Made by a program: the position numbers and the translations under genes. Positions 1-8,782 of a DNA stretch of 64,000 nt are shown here, piece after piece; the stretch's first letter is position 1; each line of letters starts with the position of its first letter. The stretch spans positions 310,001 through 374,000 of the forward strand of contig NZ_CP086615.1 of the NCBI RefSeq assembly GCF_020883455.1. Direction: 5' to 3'. This DNA is from Spiribacter halobius (GTDB taxonomy: Bacteria; Pseudomonadota; Gammaproteobacteria; Nitrococcales; Nitrococcaceae). The notes under the pieces are model-generated. The model worked only from the letters and a program-made list of their open reading frames with translations, searched no databases and was not told where the DNA came from.

Positions 1-956
1 CAGGCCGGCGGCATCAGCAGGCGCAGCGCCCGGAAGATGTCCATGCCGCCGGTGATCAGCACATCGAGCATGTTGTCCAGGCTCGAGGAATCCGAGCCGG
101 TGAGGTTCACCAGCGGCTGAATCGCCTCGATGTCCGGCAGCAGCGGCGTGTCGAAGCGGTAGGCACGGGCGATGGCCCAGTTGCGGTTGCCCTGGATGGT
201 GTTGATCTCGCCGTTGTGGGCGAGGTAGCGGAAGGGCTGGGCCAGCCGCCACTGGGGCAGGGTGTTGGTGGAGAAGCGCTGATGGAAAACCGCCAGCGCC
301 GTCTCCAGGCGCTCGTCCTGCAGATCCTGGTAGAACACCGGCAGGTTCGCCGGCATCACCAGCCCCTTGTAGGAGATCACGCGGCCCGAGAGGCTCGGCA
401 CGTAGAAGCCTTCGCTCTCCGGCTCCAGCGCCTTCTCCGCCCGGCGCCGCGCCATGAACAGCCGCCGCTCGAACTCCGCCTCGTCCATTCCGTCAGGGGC
501 GTTGACGAACAGCTGCTCGATCCGCGGCAGCGTCTCCAGCGCCTGCTGGCCGCAGGCGGAGGTGTCCACGGGGACGTCACGCCAGCCCGCGGGAGGCAGC
601 TCGTGGTGGGCAAGCGCGTCGACGAGGGCCTGCTTCTCCCGCGCCGCTGCGGCGTCCTCCGGCGTCAGGAAGATGCAGCCGGCGGCGAAGTGGTCGGCGA
701 GCTCGATCCCGGCCTCGGCGGCCGCCGCGCGCAGGAACCCCACCGGCGGCTTCATCAGCAGACCGCAACCGTCGCCGCTCTTGCCGTCGGCGGCGACGGC
801 ACCGCGGTGCGTCAGGCGGGTGAGGGCGCGGATCGCCGTGTCCACCAGCCAGTGGCTGGGTTGGCCGTCCATGTGCGCGATGAGGCCGAAGCCGCAGTTG
901 TCGCGCTCGAACTCGGGACGGTAGAGGGTCGGGCGGGTAAAGGGATGCTGCCTCAC
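1..956 (-). CDS. gltB: Glutamate synthase (NADPH) large subunit, 5' part only
   Basis: The first ~318 residues of the GOGAT large subunit, which makes two glutamates from glutamine and 2-oxoglutarate; the rest lies beyond the window edge. The N-terminal class II glutamine amidotransferase domain is visible. The motif [13 protein letters not shown] places the catalytic Cys near residue 21, so a short propeptide would be removed. Further on are [17 protein letters not shown] and [16 protein letters not shown], both signatures of this domain. I chose the GTG at 954-956 because GAGAGG precedes it and the propeptide length fits. The gene feeds ammonium made by the nitrogen cluster at 45.7-51.1 kb into glutamate, although it is not adjacent to it. 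No gltD can be seen. Confidence 0.93.
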   Translation of the reverse strand, partial: MRQHPFTRPTLYRPEFERDNCGFGLIAHMDGQPSHWLVDTAIRALTRLTHRGAVAADGKSGDGCGLLMKPPVGFLRAAAAEAGIELADHFAAGCIFLTPEDAAAAREKQALVDALAHHELPPAGWRDVPVDTSACGQQALETLPRIEQLFVNAPDGMDEAEFERRLFMARRRAEKALEPESEGFYVPSLSGRVISYKGLVMPANLPVFYQDLQDERLETALAVFHQRFSTNTLPQWRLAQPFRYLAHNGEINTIQGNRNWAIARAYRFDTPLLPDIEAIQPLVNLTGSDSSSLDNMLDVLITGGMDIFRALRLLMPPA

Positions 957-1193
957 GCGGACTGCCTCTCGAGTTTCCGGGGGACCGGGCCGCGGCTGCC
1001 TCCGACCGGCGCCGTCGGGCAACGATCTCAGGGCAGGCGTAGCGGGGTGATGCCGAGCATGGGGTGGGTGGCCCGGTCCCGACCAAAGGGCAAATGGCCG
1101 GTCAATATAACCCGCACCCGATGGCGCGGCAAACCGGGGGGCTGGCGGGGAGCGGACCCGGCGGCCGGCCGCCGGGTCCTGGAGGCGGCGCGG

Positions 1194-1736
1194 TCAGCCC
1201 ACCGCGCGCCGCGGCCGGTTGCCGCCGCCGGCCTGCAGCTGGTCGCGCACGGACTTCGCGACGTGCCCGTCGCCGGCCGGGCGCTCCAGCAGGCTGCGCA
1301 GCATCCAGGCGGTCTTCTCGTGCACGGTGAGGCGGTCGTCCATGAGGTTCACGGTGGCGTCGTCGCCGGCGGCCTCGGCGGTCTTGCGTGCCTCACGCAG
1401 GCTCGCCAGCGTCTTCTCGTGGTCGGCGACCAGCTGGCGCAGCATCTCTTCCGGCACCGGCACGCCGCGCTCTTCGCTGATGCTGGTCAGCTCGAGCAGG
1501 TCCGCAAAGCTGCCCGGCGCGAACACGCCCAGGGCCCGGATGCGCTCGGCGATCTCGTCCACCGCCTCCCAGAGCTCGCGATACTGCTTCTCGAACTCCT
1601 CGTGCAGCGGCTGGAAGTCCGGCCCGACCACGTTCCAGTGGAAGCCGTGGGTCTTCATGTAGAGCGCGTAGCTGTCCGCCAGCGCCCGCGCCAGCTTGCC
1701 GGCCACCGCTTCTCGCGTCGTGTTCTGCTTGGCCAT
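1194..1736 (-). CDS. dps: Dps family ferritin-like DNA-protection protein
   Basis: A 180-residue Dps/mini-ferritin that stores iron, consumes peroxide and can coat DNA in starved or oxidatively stressed cells. The inter-subunit ferroxidase ligands are present with exact Dps spacing: His33, His45, Asp60 and Glu64, inside HGFHWNVVGPDF and the helix that follows. The C-terminal tail (last ~20 residues) is rich in Arg, Gly and Gln and could contribute to DNA contact. The ATG at 1736 follows a GGAGG. A perfect 15-bp palindrome lies about 70-80 bp upstream (separate entry). The gene is transcribed alone toward gltB. Confidence 0.93.
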   Translation of the reverse strand: MAKQNTTREAVAGKLARALADSYALYMKTHGFHWNVVGPDFQPLHEEFEKQYRELWEAVDEIAERIRALGVFAPGSFADLLELTSISEERGVPVPEEMLRQLVADHEKTLASLREARKTAEAAGDDATVNLMDDRLTVHEKTAWMLRSLLERPAGDGHVAKSVRDQLQAGGGNRPRRAVG

Positions 1737-1804
1737 GGTTCACCCTCCTTCGATGCCATGTCCCACACCGGGAAAGTGTGGACGGAGGCTGGGACCGTTC
1801 AAGG

Positions 1805-1819
1805 TTGGAATGGTTCCAA
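1805..1819. promoter_or_regulatory. Perfect palindrome upstream of dps, candidate operator
   Basis: TTGGAATGGTTCCAA is a perfect inverted repeat (6-bp arms, 3-bp centre) about 70-83 bp upstream of the dps start codon. It lies between dps and the micro-repeat stem-loop. Dps genes are commonly under OxyR, Fur or stationary-phase control, but this sequence does not match an OxyR or Fur box I can recognise. The factor is therefore unknown, and a regulatory role is inferred only from symmetry and position. Confidence 0.35.
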
Positions 1820-1822
1820 TGA

Positions 1823-1929
1823 GAGTTCAAAGTTCAAGGTTCAAAGGGGGAAGGCCCCGTGCGGCCCCCGAGCCGTGGTGCCAGGCACGGGGCCGTCCCC
1901 CTTTGAACTTTGAACTTGCTGCTTTGAAC
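1823..1929. repeat. Micro-repeat stem-loop, GTTCAAA class (copy 1)
   Basis: The left arm contains GTTCAAAGTTCAAGG followed by TTCAAAGGGGGA. The right arm carries CCCCCTTTGAAC, TTTGAACTTG and another TTTGAAC. The inner stem continues with GGCCCCGTGC (1853-1862) against GCACGGGGCC (1885-1894). The whole 107-bp unit can fold as one imperfect hairpin. It sits in the gap between the dps promoter and the dgt 3' end. Similar units occur at 23711-23849 and 61540-61629. Confidence 0.8.
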
Positions 1930-1930
1930 T

Positions 1931-1974
1931 GCGCCTGACCTGAGGCGCGCCGCTGCGCGCCTCAGGTCAGGCGC
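1931..1974 (-). terminator. 20-bp perfect hairpin over the dgt stop codon
   Basis: Arms 1931-1950 and 1955-1974 are perfectly complementary over 20 bp with a 4-nt loop. The dgt stop codon (1962-1964) lies inside the right arm, so the last codons of dgt form part of the hairpin. There is no U-tract, so intrinsic termination is uncertain; it could instead block 3' exonucleases. Confidence 0.5.
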
Positions 1975-3134
1975 TTGGGGGTGTGCAGCCGCTCATGCTC
2001 ATCCAGCGCGAAGCGGTCGGTCATGCCCGCGATGTAGTCCGCCACGGCGCGGGCGCGGCCGCGGTCGCCCCGGCGGGCCTCGCGGGCCTCGGCGTCGGCG
2101 CGGAACTGGGGCGGCAGCAGGCGCGGGTCCCCGAACAGGGTGGTGAAGAGCTCGCGCACCACGCGGGCGGCCTTGGTGGTCATCCGGTGGACGCGGTAGT
2201 GGCGGTAGAGGTGCTCGTAGAGATAGGCCTTCAGCGCCTGATGCCGCTCGCGCATCGCATCGCTGAAGCCGACCAGCGGCTCGGGCAGTGCCCGTGCGGC
2301 GTCCGGCGATGCCGGTGCCGCGGCGTCGATGCGGGCGCGGCTCGCATCCACCAGGTCCCGCACCTGGTGGCCGATCAGCCGGCGTACTGCGGCGTAGATC
2401 AGGCGGCGCTCGCCGAGGTCCGGGTGCTCGGCCGTCACCTCGGTGAGGATATCCCCGACTAGCGGCACCTCGCGGAGCTGGCTGACGGTGAGCAGACCGG
2501 CACGCAGTCCGTCGTCGATGTCGTGGCTGTTGTAGGCGATCTCATCGGCGATGTTGGTGAGCTGGGCCTCGAGGCCGGGCTGGGTGCCGTCCAGAAAGCG
2601 CCGGCCGATGTCGCCGAGGCGCTCGGCATGGTGGAGCGGGCAGCGCTTCACGAGGCCCTCGCGGGTCTCGAAGGTGAGGTTGAGCCCGTCGAAGCCGGGG
2701 TAGCGCGCCTCCAGCAGGTCCACGACCCGTAGCGACTGCAGGTTGTGCTCGAAGCCGCCATGCTCTGCCATGCAGGCGTCGAGCGCGTCCTGGCCGGCAT
2801 GGCCGAAGGCGGTGTGTCCGAGGTCGTGGGCGAGCGCGATGGCCTCGGTGAGGTCCTCGTTGAGGGCCAGGGCCCGGGCGATGGTGCGCGCGATCTGAGC
2901 CACCTCGAGGGTGTGCGTGAGCCGGGTGCGGAACAGGTCACCCTCGTGGTTCACGAACACCTGGGTCTTGTACTCGAGGCGGCGGAAGGCGCTGCTGTGG
3001 ATGATGCGGTCGCGATCGCGCTGGAAGGCGTTGCGCAGGTCCGGCGCGTGCTCGCCGTGCTGCCGGCCGCGGCTGGTCGATGGGCGCTCGGCATAGGGGG
3101 CGAGGCCGGGCGGGTCGCCGAGGGGCTCAGGCAT
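1962..3134 (-). CDS. dgt: Deoxyguanosinetriphosphate triphosphohydrolase-like protein
   Basis: A 390-residue HD-superfamily dNTPase that hydrolyses dNTPs, typically dGTP, to the deoxynucleoside and triphosphate. Metal ligands are visible: His74 in LTHTLEVAQ, the HD pair His103-Asp104 in [11 protein letters not shown], and a later Asp in [15 protein letters not shown]. Length and the N-terminal [11 protein letters not shown] and [11 protein letters not shown] motifs fit the Dgt type 2 family (dGTPase-like inhibitor proteins) rather than the longer E. coli Dgt. It overlaps aroB by 8 bp and is the last gene of the pilM-to-dgt run, an order common in gammaproteobacteria. Confidence 0.93.
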   Translation of the reverse strand: MPEPLGDPPGLAPYAERPSTSRGRQHGEHAPDLRNAFQRDRDRIIHSSAFRRLEYKTQVFVNHEGDLFRTRLTHTLEVAQIARTIARALALNEDLTEAIALAHDLGHTAFGHAGQDALDACMAEHGGFEHNLQSLRVVDLLEARYPGFDGLNLTFETREGLVKRCPLHHAERLGDIGRRFLDGTQPGLEAQLTNIADEIAYNSHDIDDGLRAGLLTVSQLREVPLVGDILTEVTAEHPDLGERRLIYAAVRRLIGHQVRDLVDASRARIDAAAPASPDAARALPEPLVGFSDAMRERHQALKAYLYEHLYRHYRVHRMTTKAARVVRELFTTLFGDPRLLPPQFRADAEAREARRGDRGRARAVADYIAGMTDRFALDEHERLHTPKRLT

Positions 3135-4230
3135 GGTGGGCCTCGAAGTGCGCGAGGGTCGCCGTCAGCGCCGTGGCCGGATAGTCCCCGGTTACCACCG
3201 CCTCCCCGGGGCGTCGCAGCAGCACCAGGCGCAGCTGGCCGTCCCGGGCCTTCTTGTCCACCGCCATGTGCCGGCGGAAGGCGGCCCCGCCGATGCCCGG
3301 AGGGCGGGTAGGCAGGCCCGCCCGGGCGAACAGCGCCGCCACCCGCTCGTAGTCGGCGGGGGTGATCCAGCCGAGCTCGGCGGACATCCAGGCCGCCATG
3401 CACTGGCCCGCGGCGATGGCCTCGCCGTGCAGCCAGGGGCCGTAGCCGGTGGCTGCCTCGATGGCGTGGCCGAAGGTGTGGCCGAGGTTGAGCAGCGCCC
3501 GGCGCCCGGCCTCGCGCTCGTCCTCGACCACAATGGCCGCCTTGTTCCGGCAGGAGCGCTCCACGGCGTAGGCGAGGGCGTCCGGCTCCCGTGCCAGCAG
3601 GCGCTCGATGTCCGCCTCCAGCCAGGCCAGGAATTCGGGGTCGCCGAGCAGGCCGTACTTGATCACCTCCGCCAGGCCCGCGCGCAGCTCGCGGTCCGGG
3701 AGGGTGTCGAGCACGGCGAGGTCGGCGATCACCGCCCGCGGCTGGTGGAAGGCGCCGATCATGTTCTTGCCTCGCGGGTGGTTGACGCCGGTCTTGCCGC
3801 CCACGGAGGAGTCCACCATGGCGAGCAGCGTGGTCGGCACCTGCACGAAGGCCACCCCCCGCTGGTAGGTGGCGGCGGCGAAGCCGGCGAGGTCGCCGAT
3901 CACCCCGCCGCCCAGGGCCACCACGGTGCAGCCGCGGTCGAAGCCGGCGTCGATGAGCTGGTCGTAGACCGCCATGGTGGTCTCGAGGCGCTTGTGGGCC
4001 TCGCCATCGGGGAGCACGACGCTCGCGGTGAGGCGGCCCTCAAGGGCGGCCTCCAGGCGGGCGAGGTAGTGGGGCGCCACGGTCTCGTTGCTCACCAGCA
4101 GGACCTGGCGTCCGGGTACGGCGCCGGCGACGGTGGCGCCGTCGTCCAGCAGTCCACGGCCGATCTCGATGGGGTACGCGCGGCCCGGCAGCTCGACGCG
4201 GACCTGGCGGCGTTCAGGGTTCGCGGGCAA
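3127..4230 (-). CDS. aroB: 3-dehydroquinate synthase
   Basis: A 367-residue cytoplasmic enzyme that converts DAHP to 3-dehydroquinate, the second step of the shikimate pathway. The NAD-binding segment is [19 protein letters not shown], and the metal site lies in [24 protein letters not shown] and the HGEA motif; the active-site loop is [17 protein letters not shown] chose the TTG at 4228-4230 because a strong GAGGAGG sits 7-8 nt upstream and the alternatives lack one. It overlaps aroK by 17 bp, so the two shikimate genes are probably translationally coupled. Confidence 0.96.
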   Translation of the reverse strand: MPANPERRQVRVELPGRAYPIEIGRGLLDDGATVAGAVPGRQVLLVSNETVAPHYLARLEAALEGRLTASVVLPDGEAHKRLETTMAVYDQLIDAGFDRGCTVVALGGGVIGDLAGFAAATYQRGVAFVQVPTTLLAMVDSSVGGKTGVNHPRGKNMIGAFHQPRAVIADLAVLDTLPDRELRAGLAEVIKYGLLGDPEFLAWLEADIERLLAREPDALAYAVERSCRNKAAIVVEDEREAGRRALLNLGHTFGHAIEAATGYGPWLHGEAIAAGQCMAAWMSAELGWITPADYERVAALFARAGLPTRPPGIGGAAFRRHMAVDKKARDGQLRLVLLRRPGEAVVTGDYPATALTATLAHFEAHHA

Positions 4231-4747
4231 GTGGCGCCTCCTCGATCAGCGTGGCGATGCGGCGGGCAAGACGGTCCGGGCCGCCCTCGGCGGCGTCGAC
4301 GACGAGGTCCGCGATGCCCTCGTAGAGCGGGGCGCGCTCGGCCAGCAGCCCCTCCAGGCGGGCGTACGGGTCGGCGCACTTCAGCAGCGGGCGGCTGCTG
4401 TGGCGGGTGCGCGCGAGCTGCACCTCCACCGGGGCGCGCAGATAGACCACCAGGCCGCGGCCGGCAAGATGCTGGCGGTTACTCTCGGTGGTGATGGCGC
4501 CGCCCCCGGTGGCGAGGACAATGCCGGGCTCCCGGGTGAGCTCGTCCAGCAGTGCCGCCTCCCGGCGTCGGAAGCCGGCCTCGCCCTCGATGTCGAAGAT
4601 GCGCGGGATGTCGACCCCGGTCCGGGACTCGAGGGCCTGATCCAGGTCCACGAAGCGCAGCCCAAGCTGGCGTGCGAGCCGCCGCCCCACGGTGCTCTTG
4701 CCCGCGCCCATGGGGCCGACCAGGAATATGCGATCCGCCTGCGCCAT
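4214..4747 (-). CDS. aroK: Shikimate kinase
   Basis: A 177-residue P-loop kinase that phosphorylates shikimate with ATP. The Walker A is GPMGAGKST (residues 11-19), FVDLDQALE contains the shikimate-contacting Asp, and [10 protein letters not shown] and ATGGGAI are the other substrate-binding signatures. The lid Arg lies in SRPLLK. It is followed by aroB with overlap and preceded by pilQ, the usual pilQ-aroK-aroB arrangement. The 102-bp gap to pilQ holds two strong hairpins, so aroK may also have its own transcription start. Confidence 0.95.
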   Translation of the reverse strand: MAQADRIFLVGPMGAGKSTVGRRLARQLGLRFVDLDQALESRTGVDIPRIFDIEGEAGFRRREAALLDELTREPGIVLATGGGAITTESNRQHLAGRGLVVYLRAPVEVQLARTRHSSRPLLKCADPYARLEGLLAERAPLYEGIADLVVDAAEGGPDRLARRIATLIEEAPLAREP

Positions 4748-4769
4748 GGGGCCCGAGTGTACTACGCAT

Positions 4770-4845
4770 GGCCCGCCCGGGGCGCCCGGGCGGGCCTCGC
4801 CCGAGGCAGCTCACCACTGCCCGGCCGCGGGCGGTCGGGCAGTGG
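4770..4845 (-). terminator. Two tandem hairpins between pilQ and aroK
   Basis: One perfect 12-bp stem (4770-4781 with 4785-4796, 3-nt loop) and one perfect 10-bp stem (4814-4823 with 4836-4845) fill the gap directly after the pilQ stop. Neither has a U-tract. They could attenuate pil transcripts before aroK or protect the pil mRNA 3' end. Confidence 0.45.
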
Positions 4846-4849
4846 GCGG

Positions 4850-6997
4850 TCAGTTATTCAGGCCGAGCTGCTCGTCGAGGATGCGCGGGGTGACGAACAC
4901 CAGCAGCTCGCTGTTCTCGTCCAGCGACACCCGGTTGCGGAACATCCAGCCCACGAGCGGCAGTTCGCCGAAGAACGGGATGCGCTCCACACCCTCGGTC
5001 TGGGTGCGCTCGAACACGCCGCCCAGCACCACCGTCTCGCCGTTGTCCACCAGCACCTGCGTGCGCACGGACTGGGTGTTGATGGCGGGGCCGGAAGGGG
5101 TGTCCTCGCCCCGGCTGTCCTGGTTCACCTGCAGATCCAGCAGCACGCGGTCGTCGGGGGTGATCTGCGGCGTCACCACCAGGCCCAGCACCGCCTCGCG
5201 GAACTCGATGCTGGTGGCGCCGCTGGAGGTCGCCTCCTGGAACGGGATTTCCACGCCCTGCTTGATCTCGGCCTCGCGCTGATTGGCTGTCACCACCCGC
5301 GGGCTGGAGATGATCTCGCCGCGGTTCTCGCTCTCCATGGCGGAGAGCTCGAGCTGCAGGAGATAGCTGCCCACCCGGCCGATGGCGAGCCCCGCGGAGC
5401 CCGCGGCGTTGCTCGCCGGCAGATCCACCAGCAGACCCTCGGTGCCCTCGTCGGCAGGGACCTCGAAGCCGGTGGTGCCACCGTAGTTGAAGGCGCCGGG
5501 GCGCGTGCCGCCGAAGACGGCGGAGTCGCCGTCGATGCTGCCGTTGCGGCTGTAGCCGAAGCGCACGCCCAGCTCGTCGCTGAAGTCGTCGCTGGCGATC
5601 ACGAGCCGCGACTCGATCAGCACCTGTCGCACCGGGATGTCCAGCCGCGTCACCAGCCGGCGGATGTCGGCAAGGTTGCGGTCGGTGTCGCGCACGATGA
5701 GGGTATTGGTGCGCTCGTCGATGCTGATGCTGCCCCGCTCGGAGAGCAGGCCCTCGTCACCGCCGTCCTCGCCGCCGTCGCCGCCGATGCCGCGAATGAG
5801 CTCTGCGAGGTCGGCGGCCTTCGCGTAATTGATCTCGATGAATTCCGAGCGCAGCGGTGTCAGTGCCCGCAGCTGCTCGCGGGACTCCAGCTCCTGCCGC
5901 TCGCGGGCCGCGATCTCCTCGGCGGGCGCCACCAGCATGACGTTGCCGTTGGTGCGCTTGTCCAGGCCCTTGGTCTGCAGAATGATGTCGAGCGCCTGAT
6001 CCCAGGGCACGTTCTGCAGGCGCAGGGTGATGTTGCCGCTCACCGAATCGCTGACGACGATATTGAGCCCGGTGAAATCGGCGATGAGCTGCAGCACCGA
6101 GCGGACCTCGATGTCCTGGAAATTCAGCGACAGGCGCTCACCGGTGTACTCCGGCTCCTCCCGGGCGCGGCGCTCCTGCTCGGCCTCGGTGATGGGCTGA
6201 AGCTCGATGGTGAAGGTGTTGTCCGCCTGATAGGCGATCTGGTCGTACTCGCCCTCGGCGTCGATGGCGACGCGGGTGTCGCCGTTGCGCTGGCGGGTCT
6301 CGACGAAGCGGGCCGGCGTGGCGAAGTCGGTGACGTCGAGGCGGCGCTGGAGCCGGTCGGGGACGCTGGCGCCGAGGAAGTCCACGACGATGCGACCGCC
6401 CTCGCGGTTGACGTCCACCGGCGTGGTCTCGTCCGAGAGCTCGACGATGATGCGGGCACTGCCGTCGCCGCCGCGGCGGAAGTCGACGCCATTGATGCGC
6501 CGGCCGCCGTCGTCGGCGTCCGCCGCCGCGCCTGCCTCACCGTTGCCGTTCGCCACCGGCTGCGCGCTTGCCGCGGGAGCCGAGTCGCCGGCGGTCGCGG
6601 CCACCGTCACGAACACCTGATTGCCCTGCACCTTGACGTCAAACGGCACCAGCCGCGAGAGCCGCAGGACGGCCCGCGTGCGCCCGCCTGCCTCGGCCGT
6701 GGAGAGCCCCTCCACAACGCCCTCGCCGATGTCCACCGAGCGCTCCGCGAGGCCGTTGCGCACGCCGACGAAGTCCAGCGCGATGCGTGCCGGATTCTCG
6801 GTGTTGAACGTGCGCGGAGCCTCCACCGGTTCGTCCAGGTTGAAGGTGATCTGCACGGCGTTGCCCGGCAGCGCGCTGTAGTCCACGTCCTGCAGCGTCG
6901 CCGCGCCGGCGCTGCCGGCGATCAGCAGGAGCAGCAGCGCAAGCGCGGCCGCGTGGAACCGGCACATCCGCCGCCGGCCGTTATGGTTGCGGGTCAT
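4850..6997 (-). CDS. pilQ: Type IV pilus secretin PilQ
   Basis: The outer-membrane secretin through which the type IV pilus passes, about 715 residues. A signal peptide with an Arg-rich n-region and poly-Leu core ends near GSAGA-ATLQD. Two N-terminal AMIN domains follow, then the secretin/TonB short domain (RLSLNFQDIEVRSVLQLIADF), an NHR domain, and the C-terminal secretin pore with VLGGVFERTQTE, VPFFG-like IPFFGELPLVGWMFR and LLVFVTPRI. Two starts are possible. The ATG at 6997 is preceded by AGAGGGG and gives a clean signal peptide; an ATG pair at 7030 would add 11 residues. It is the last pil gene of pilMNOPQ. Confidence 0.95.
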   Translation of the reverse strand: MTRNHNGRRRMCRFHAAALALLLLLIAGSAGAATLQDVDYSALPGNAVQITFNLDEPVEAPRTFNTENPARIALDFVGVRNGLAERSVDIGEGVVEGLSTAEAGGRTRAVLRLSRLVPFDVKVQGNQVFVTVAATAGDSAPAASAQPVANGNGEAGAAADADDGGRRINGVDFRRGGDGSARIIVELSDETTPVDVNREGGRIVVDFLGASVPDRLQRRLDVTDFATPARFVETRQRNGDTRVAIDAEGEYDQIAYQADNTFTIELQPITEAEQERRAREEPEYTGERLSLNFQDIEVRSVLQLIADFTGLNIVVSDSVSGNITLRLQNVPWDQALDIILQTKGLDKRTNGNVMLVAPAEEIAARERQELESREQLRALTPLRSEFIEINYAKAADLAELIRGIGGDGGEDGGDEGLLSERGSISIDERTNTLIVRDTDRNLADIRRLVTRLDIPVRQVLIESRLVIASDDFSDELGVRFGYSRNGSIDGDSAVFGGTRPGAFNYGGTTGFEVPADEGTEGLLVDLPASNAAGSAGLAIGRVGSYLLQLELSAMESENRGEIISSPRVVTANQREAEIKQGVEIPFQEATSSGATSIEFREAVLGLVVTPQITPDDRVLLDLQVNQDSRGEDTPSGPAINTQSVRTQVLVDNGETVVLGGVFERTQTEGVERIPFFGELPLVGWMFRNRVSLDENSELLVFVTPRILDEQLGLNN

Positions 6998-7049
6998 CGT
7001 CCTGGCCCCCTCTGCACGCAAGCTCATCATGGCTGTCCGCTCCCGAACG

Positions 7050-7583
7050 CTATTCGCTCAACGCCAGCGAGGCCTCGCGCTCGATCCAGCCACCCTGCTG
7101 GTTCGGCACGAGCTCGCGCAGCTCGATGGAGTTGGGCGTGATCCGCTGGATCTCGCCGTAGTTACGGCCCAGGTAGTTGCCGTCCTGAACGCGGTGAATG
7201 GTGCCGTCGGGATCCTGCACCAGGGCGTAGCGCTCACCCTCCCGCTGCAGGGTGCCGACGTAGGCGAGGGAGTCGAGCTCGAACTGCTCGAGCACCTCCC
7301 GCGGGCGGCTGCGGTCAGGCTGGAGGCCGGAGTCGGCCACGGCCTCGTCGTCCGGCTCCGGTTCGGCAAAGGACTGTACCGAGAACGGATTGGCGTCCAG
7401 CGTCTCCGGGTAGGCGTAGGTCTCGAACGGCTCCATCTCCGGGATGGGCTCGATCTCGCCGCCGGGACGCGCGCGCACCTGCTCGATGTAGCGCTGCAGA
7501 TCGCCCATGCCCTCGGCGCAGCCGCCAAGCAGCAGGGCACAGGTGGCGCCGGTCAGCCAGCGGCCAAGGCGGGCGCTGCTCAT
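7050..7583 (-). CDS. pilP: Type IV pilus assembly lipoprotein PilP
   Basis: A 177-residue lipoprotein with an N-terminal lipobox (ALLLGGC, Cys22). It links the inner-membrane PilN/PilO pair to the PilQ secretin. The C-terminal HR domain is recognisable from LEQFELDSLAYVGTL, ALVQDPDGTIHRVQDGNYLGRNYG and ITPNSIELRELV. The middle section is acidic and low complexity, as is usual for the linker. Its start overlaps the pilO stop by 4 bp (ATGA). Confidence 0.95.
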   Translation of the reverse strand: MSSARLGRWLTGATCALLLGGCAEGMGDLQRYIEQVRARPGGEIEPIPEMEPFETYAYPETLDANPFSVQSFAEPEPDDEAVADSGLQPDRSRPREVLEQFELDSLAYVGTLQREGERYALVQDPDGTIHRVQDGNYLGRNYGEIQRITPNSIELRELVPNQQGGWIEREASLALSE

Positions 7584-8203
7584 TCCCCGCCCTCCTCTGT
7601 CTCGTCGTCCAGATACCAGTAGGTTCGGGCGGTCAGCTCCATGCGCAGCGGGTCGTCCGCGTCGCTGTCACTGCCCCCGTCGCCGTCGGCGCGGCTGATG
7701 GCGATGTCGTGCAGGGTCACGATCCGCGGCAGGTTGGCCACGCCGCTGACAAAGCTCGCGAACTCGCGGTAGTCACCGGTGACCCGGATGTTGACCGGCA
7801 GCTCGGCGTAGAACTCGCGGCGCAGAGGGTCCTGGGGCCGGAACAGCTCGAACTCCAGGCCGGCGCCGAGACCGGTCTGGGAGATGTCCACCAGCAGCCG
7901 GGAAACCTCGGCGCGGCTTGGCAGCTGGCGCAGCATCGCACCGAAGGATTCCTCCATCTCCGCGAGCTGTGCCTCGTAGGCCTCGAGGTTCGCGGCCCGC
8001 CGCTGCTTGGTCTCGAACTCCTGGCGCAGCTGCTGCTCGCGGGCCTCCGCCTGCTCCAGGCGCTGCAGCTGATTGCTCCAGTCGAAGTACCAGCTGGCGG
8101 CGATGGCGAGGGCGAACACCACCACCAGCGCGATGGCCTTGGCCGCCACCGGCCAGCCACCGGGGTTGTTCATGTCCAGGTTGCGGAACTGCTCCAGATC
8201 CAT
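7580..8203 (-). CDS. pilO: Type IV pilus alignment protein PilO
   Basis: A 207-residue inner-membrane protein with a short cytoplasmic N-terminus, one membrane helix (about residues 20-42, IALVVVFALAIAASWYF), a coiled coil rich in Glu/Gln/Arg, then a periplasmic ferredoxin-like domain with LPVNIRVTGDYREFASFVSGVANLPRI split across its conserved core. It pairs with PilN and binds PilP. Its starts and stops overlap both neighbours by ATGA, so pilN, pilO and pilP are likely translated in a coupled way. Confidence 0.95.
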   Translation of the reverse strand: MDLEQFRNLDMNNPGGWPVAAKAIALVVVFALAIAASWYFDWSNQLQRLEQAEAREQQLRQEFETKQRRAANLEAYEAQLAEMEESFGAMLRQLPSRAEVSRLLVDISQTGLGAGLEFELFRPQDPLRREFYAELPVNIRVTGDYREFASFVSGVANLPRIVTLHDIAISRADGDGGSDSDADDPLRMELTARTYWYLDDETEEGGE

Positions 8204-8781
8204 CAGGAGCCCTCCCCGTCGCCGTCCGTAGCGTCATCGGCACGTTCCCGGGTTACCGTGAGGGTGAAGTTGCTCACCCGGGTGCCCTCGCGCTGCTCGA
8301 CCTCGATCACGGAGAGGTCCGGATCCTCAAGCCACTCCGAGGCCTCGAGGTTCTCCATGAAATTGGAGACACGGGCATTGGATTCGGCCACGCCGGTCAT
8401 CGTCACGTCGGCACCCGACTGGCGGATGCTGTCGAGGTACAGGCCATCCGGCGGCGTGATGGCGAACTGCTCGAACAGGTGCACCACCTCCGGGCGGCCC
8501 TGCTGCAGACGCTGGATCACGTTCATGCGGGCGATCAGCTGTTCCTTGGTGGATTCCAGCTCGCGGATGCGCACGATCTGCCGCTCGAGGCGCGAGATCT
8601 CGCGCTCGATGAAGGCGTTGCGGTCGTTCTGGTAGCCGATCCGGCCTTCCAGATGGGTGTGCACGCCGAACCAGACCAGGGCGCCGAGGGCGAGCGCGCC
8701 GCCGAGCATGCCGTAGAAGTCCCGCTCGCGCTTCTTGCGCCGCTCCTCGCGCCAGGGGAGGAGATTGATGCGTGTGGTCAT
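8203..8781 (-). CDS. pilN: Type IV pilus assembly protein PilN
   Basis: A 192-residue inner-membrane protein. The N-terminal INLLPWREERRKKRE motif is the PilM-docking signature. It is followed by one membrane helix (about residues 24-42), a long coiled coil, and a periplasmic domain (PPDGLYLDSIRQSGADVTM). It forms heterodimers with PilO. The C-terminus ends in a strongly acidic tail. Confidence 0.95.
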   Translation of the reverse strand: MTTRINLLPWREERRKKRERDFYGMLGGALALGALVWFGVHTHLEGRIGYQNDRNAFIEREISRLERQIVRIRELESTKEQLIARMNVIQRLQQGRPEVVHLFEQFAITPPDGLYLDSIRQSGADVTMTGVAESNARVSNFMENLEASEWLEDPDLSVIEVEQREGTRVSNFTLTVTRERADDATDGDGEGS

Positions 8782-8782
8782 C

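Noticed and set aside
216-1913. Very long plus-strand open frame over gltB and dps
   Set aside because: It lies opposite two well-supported minus-strand genes and is a product of high GC; its translation has no family features.
4088-7141. A 1017-codon plus-strand open frame over aroK and pilQ
   Set aside because: Antisense to pilQ and aroK, low-complexity His/Gln/Ala/Leu composition typical of GC-rich shadow frames.
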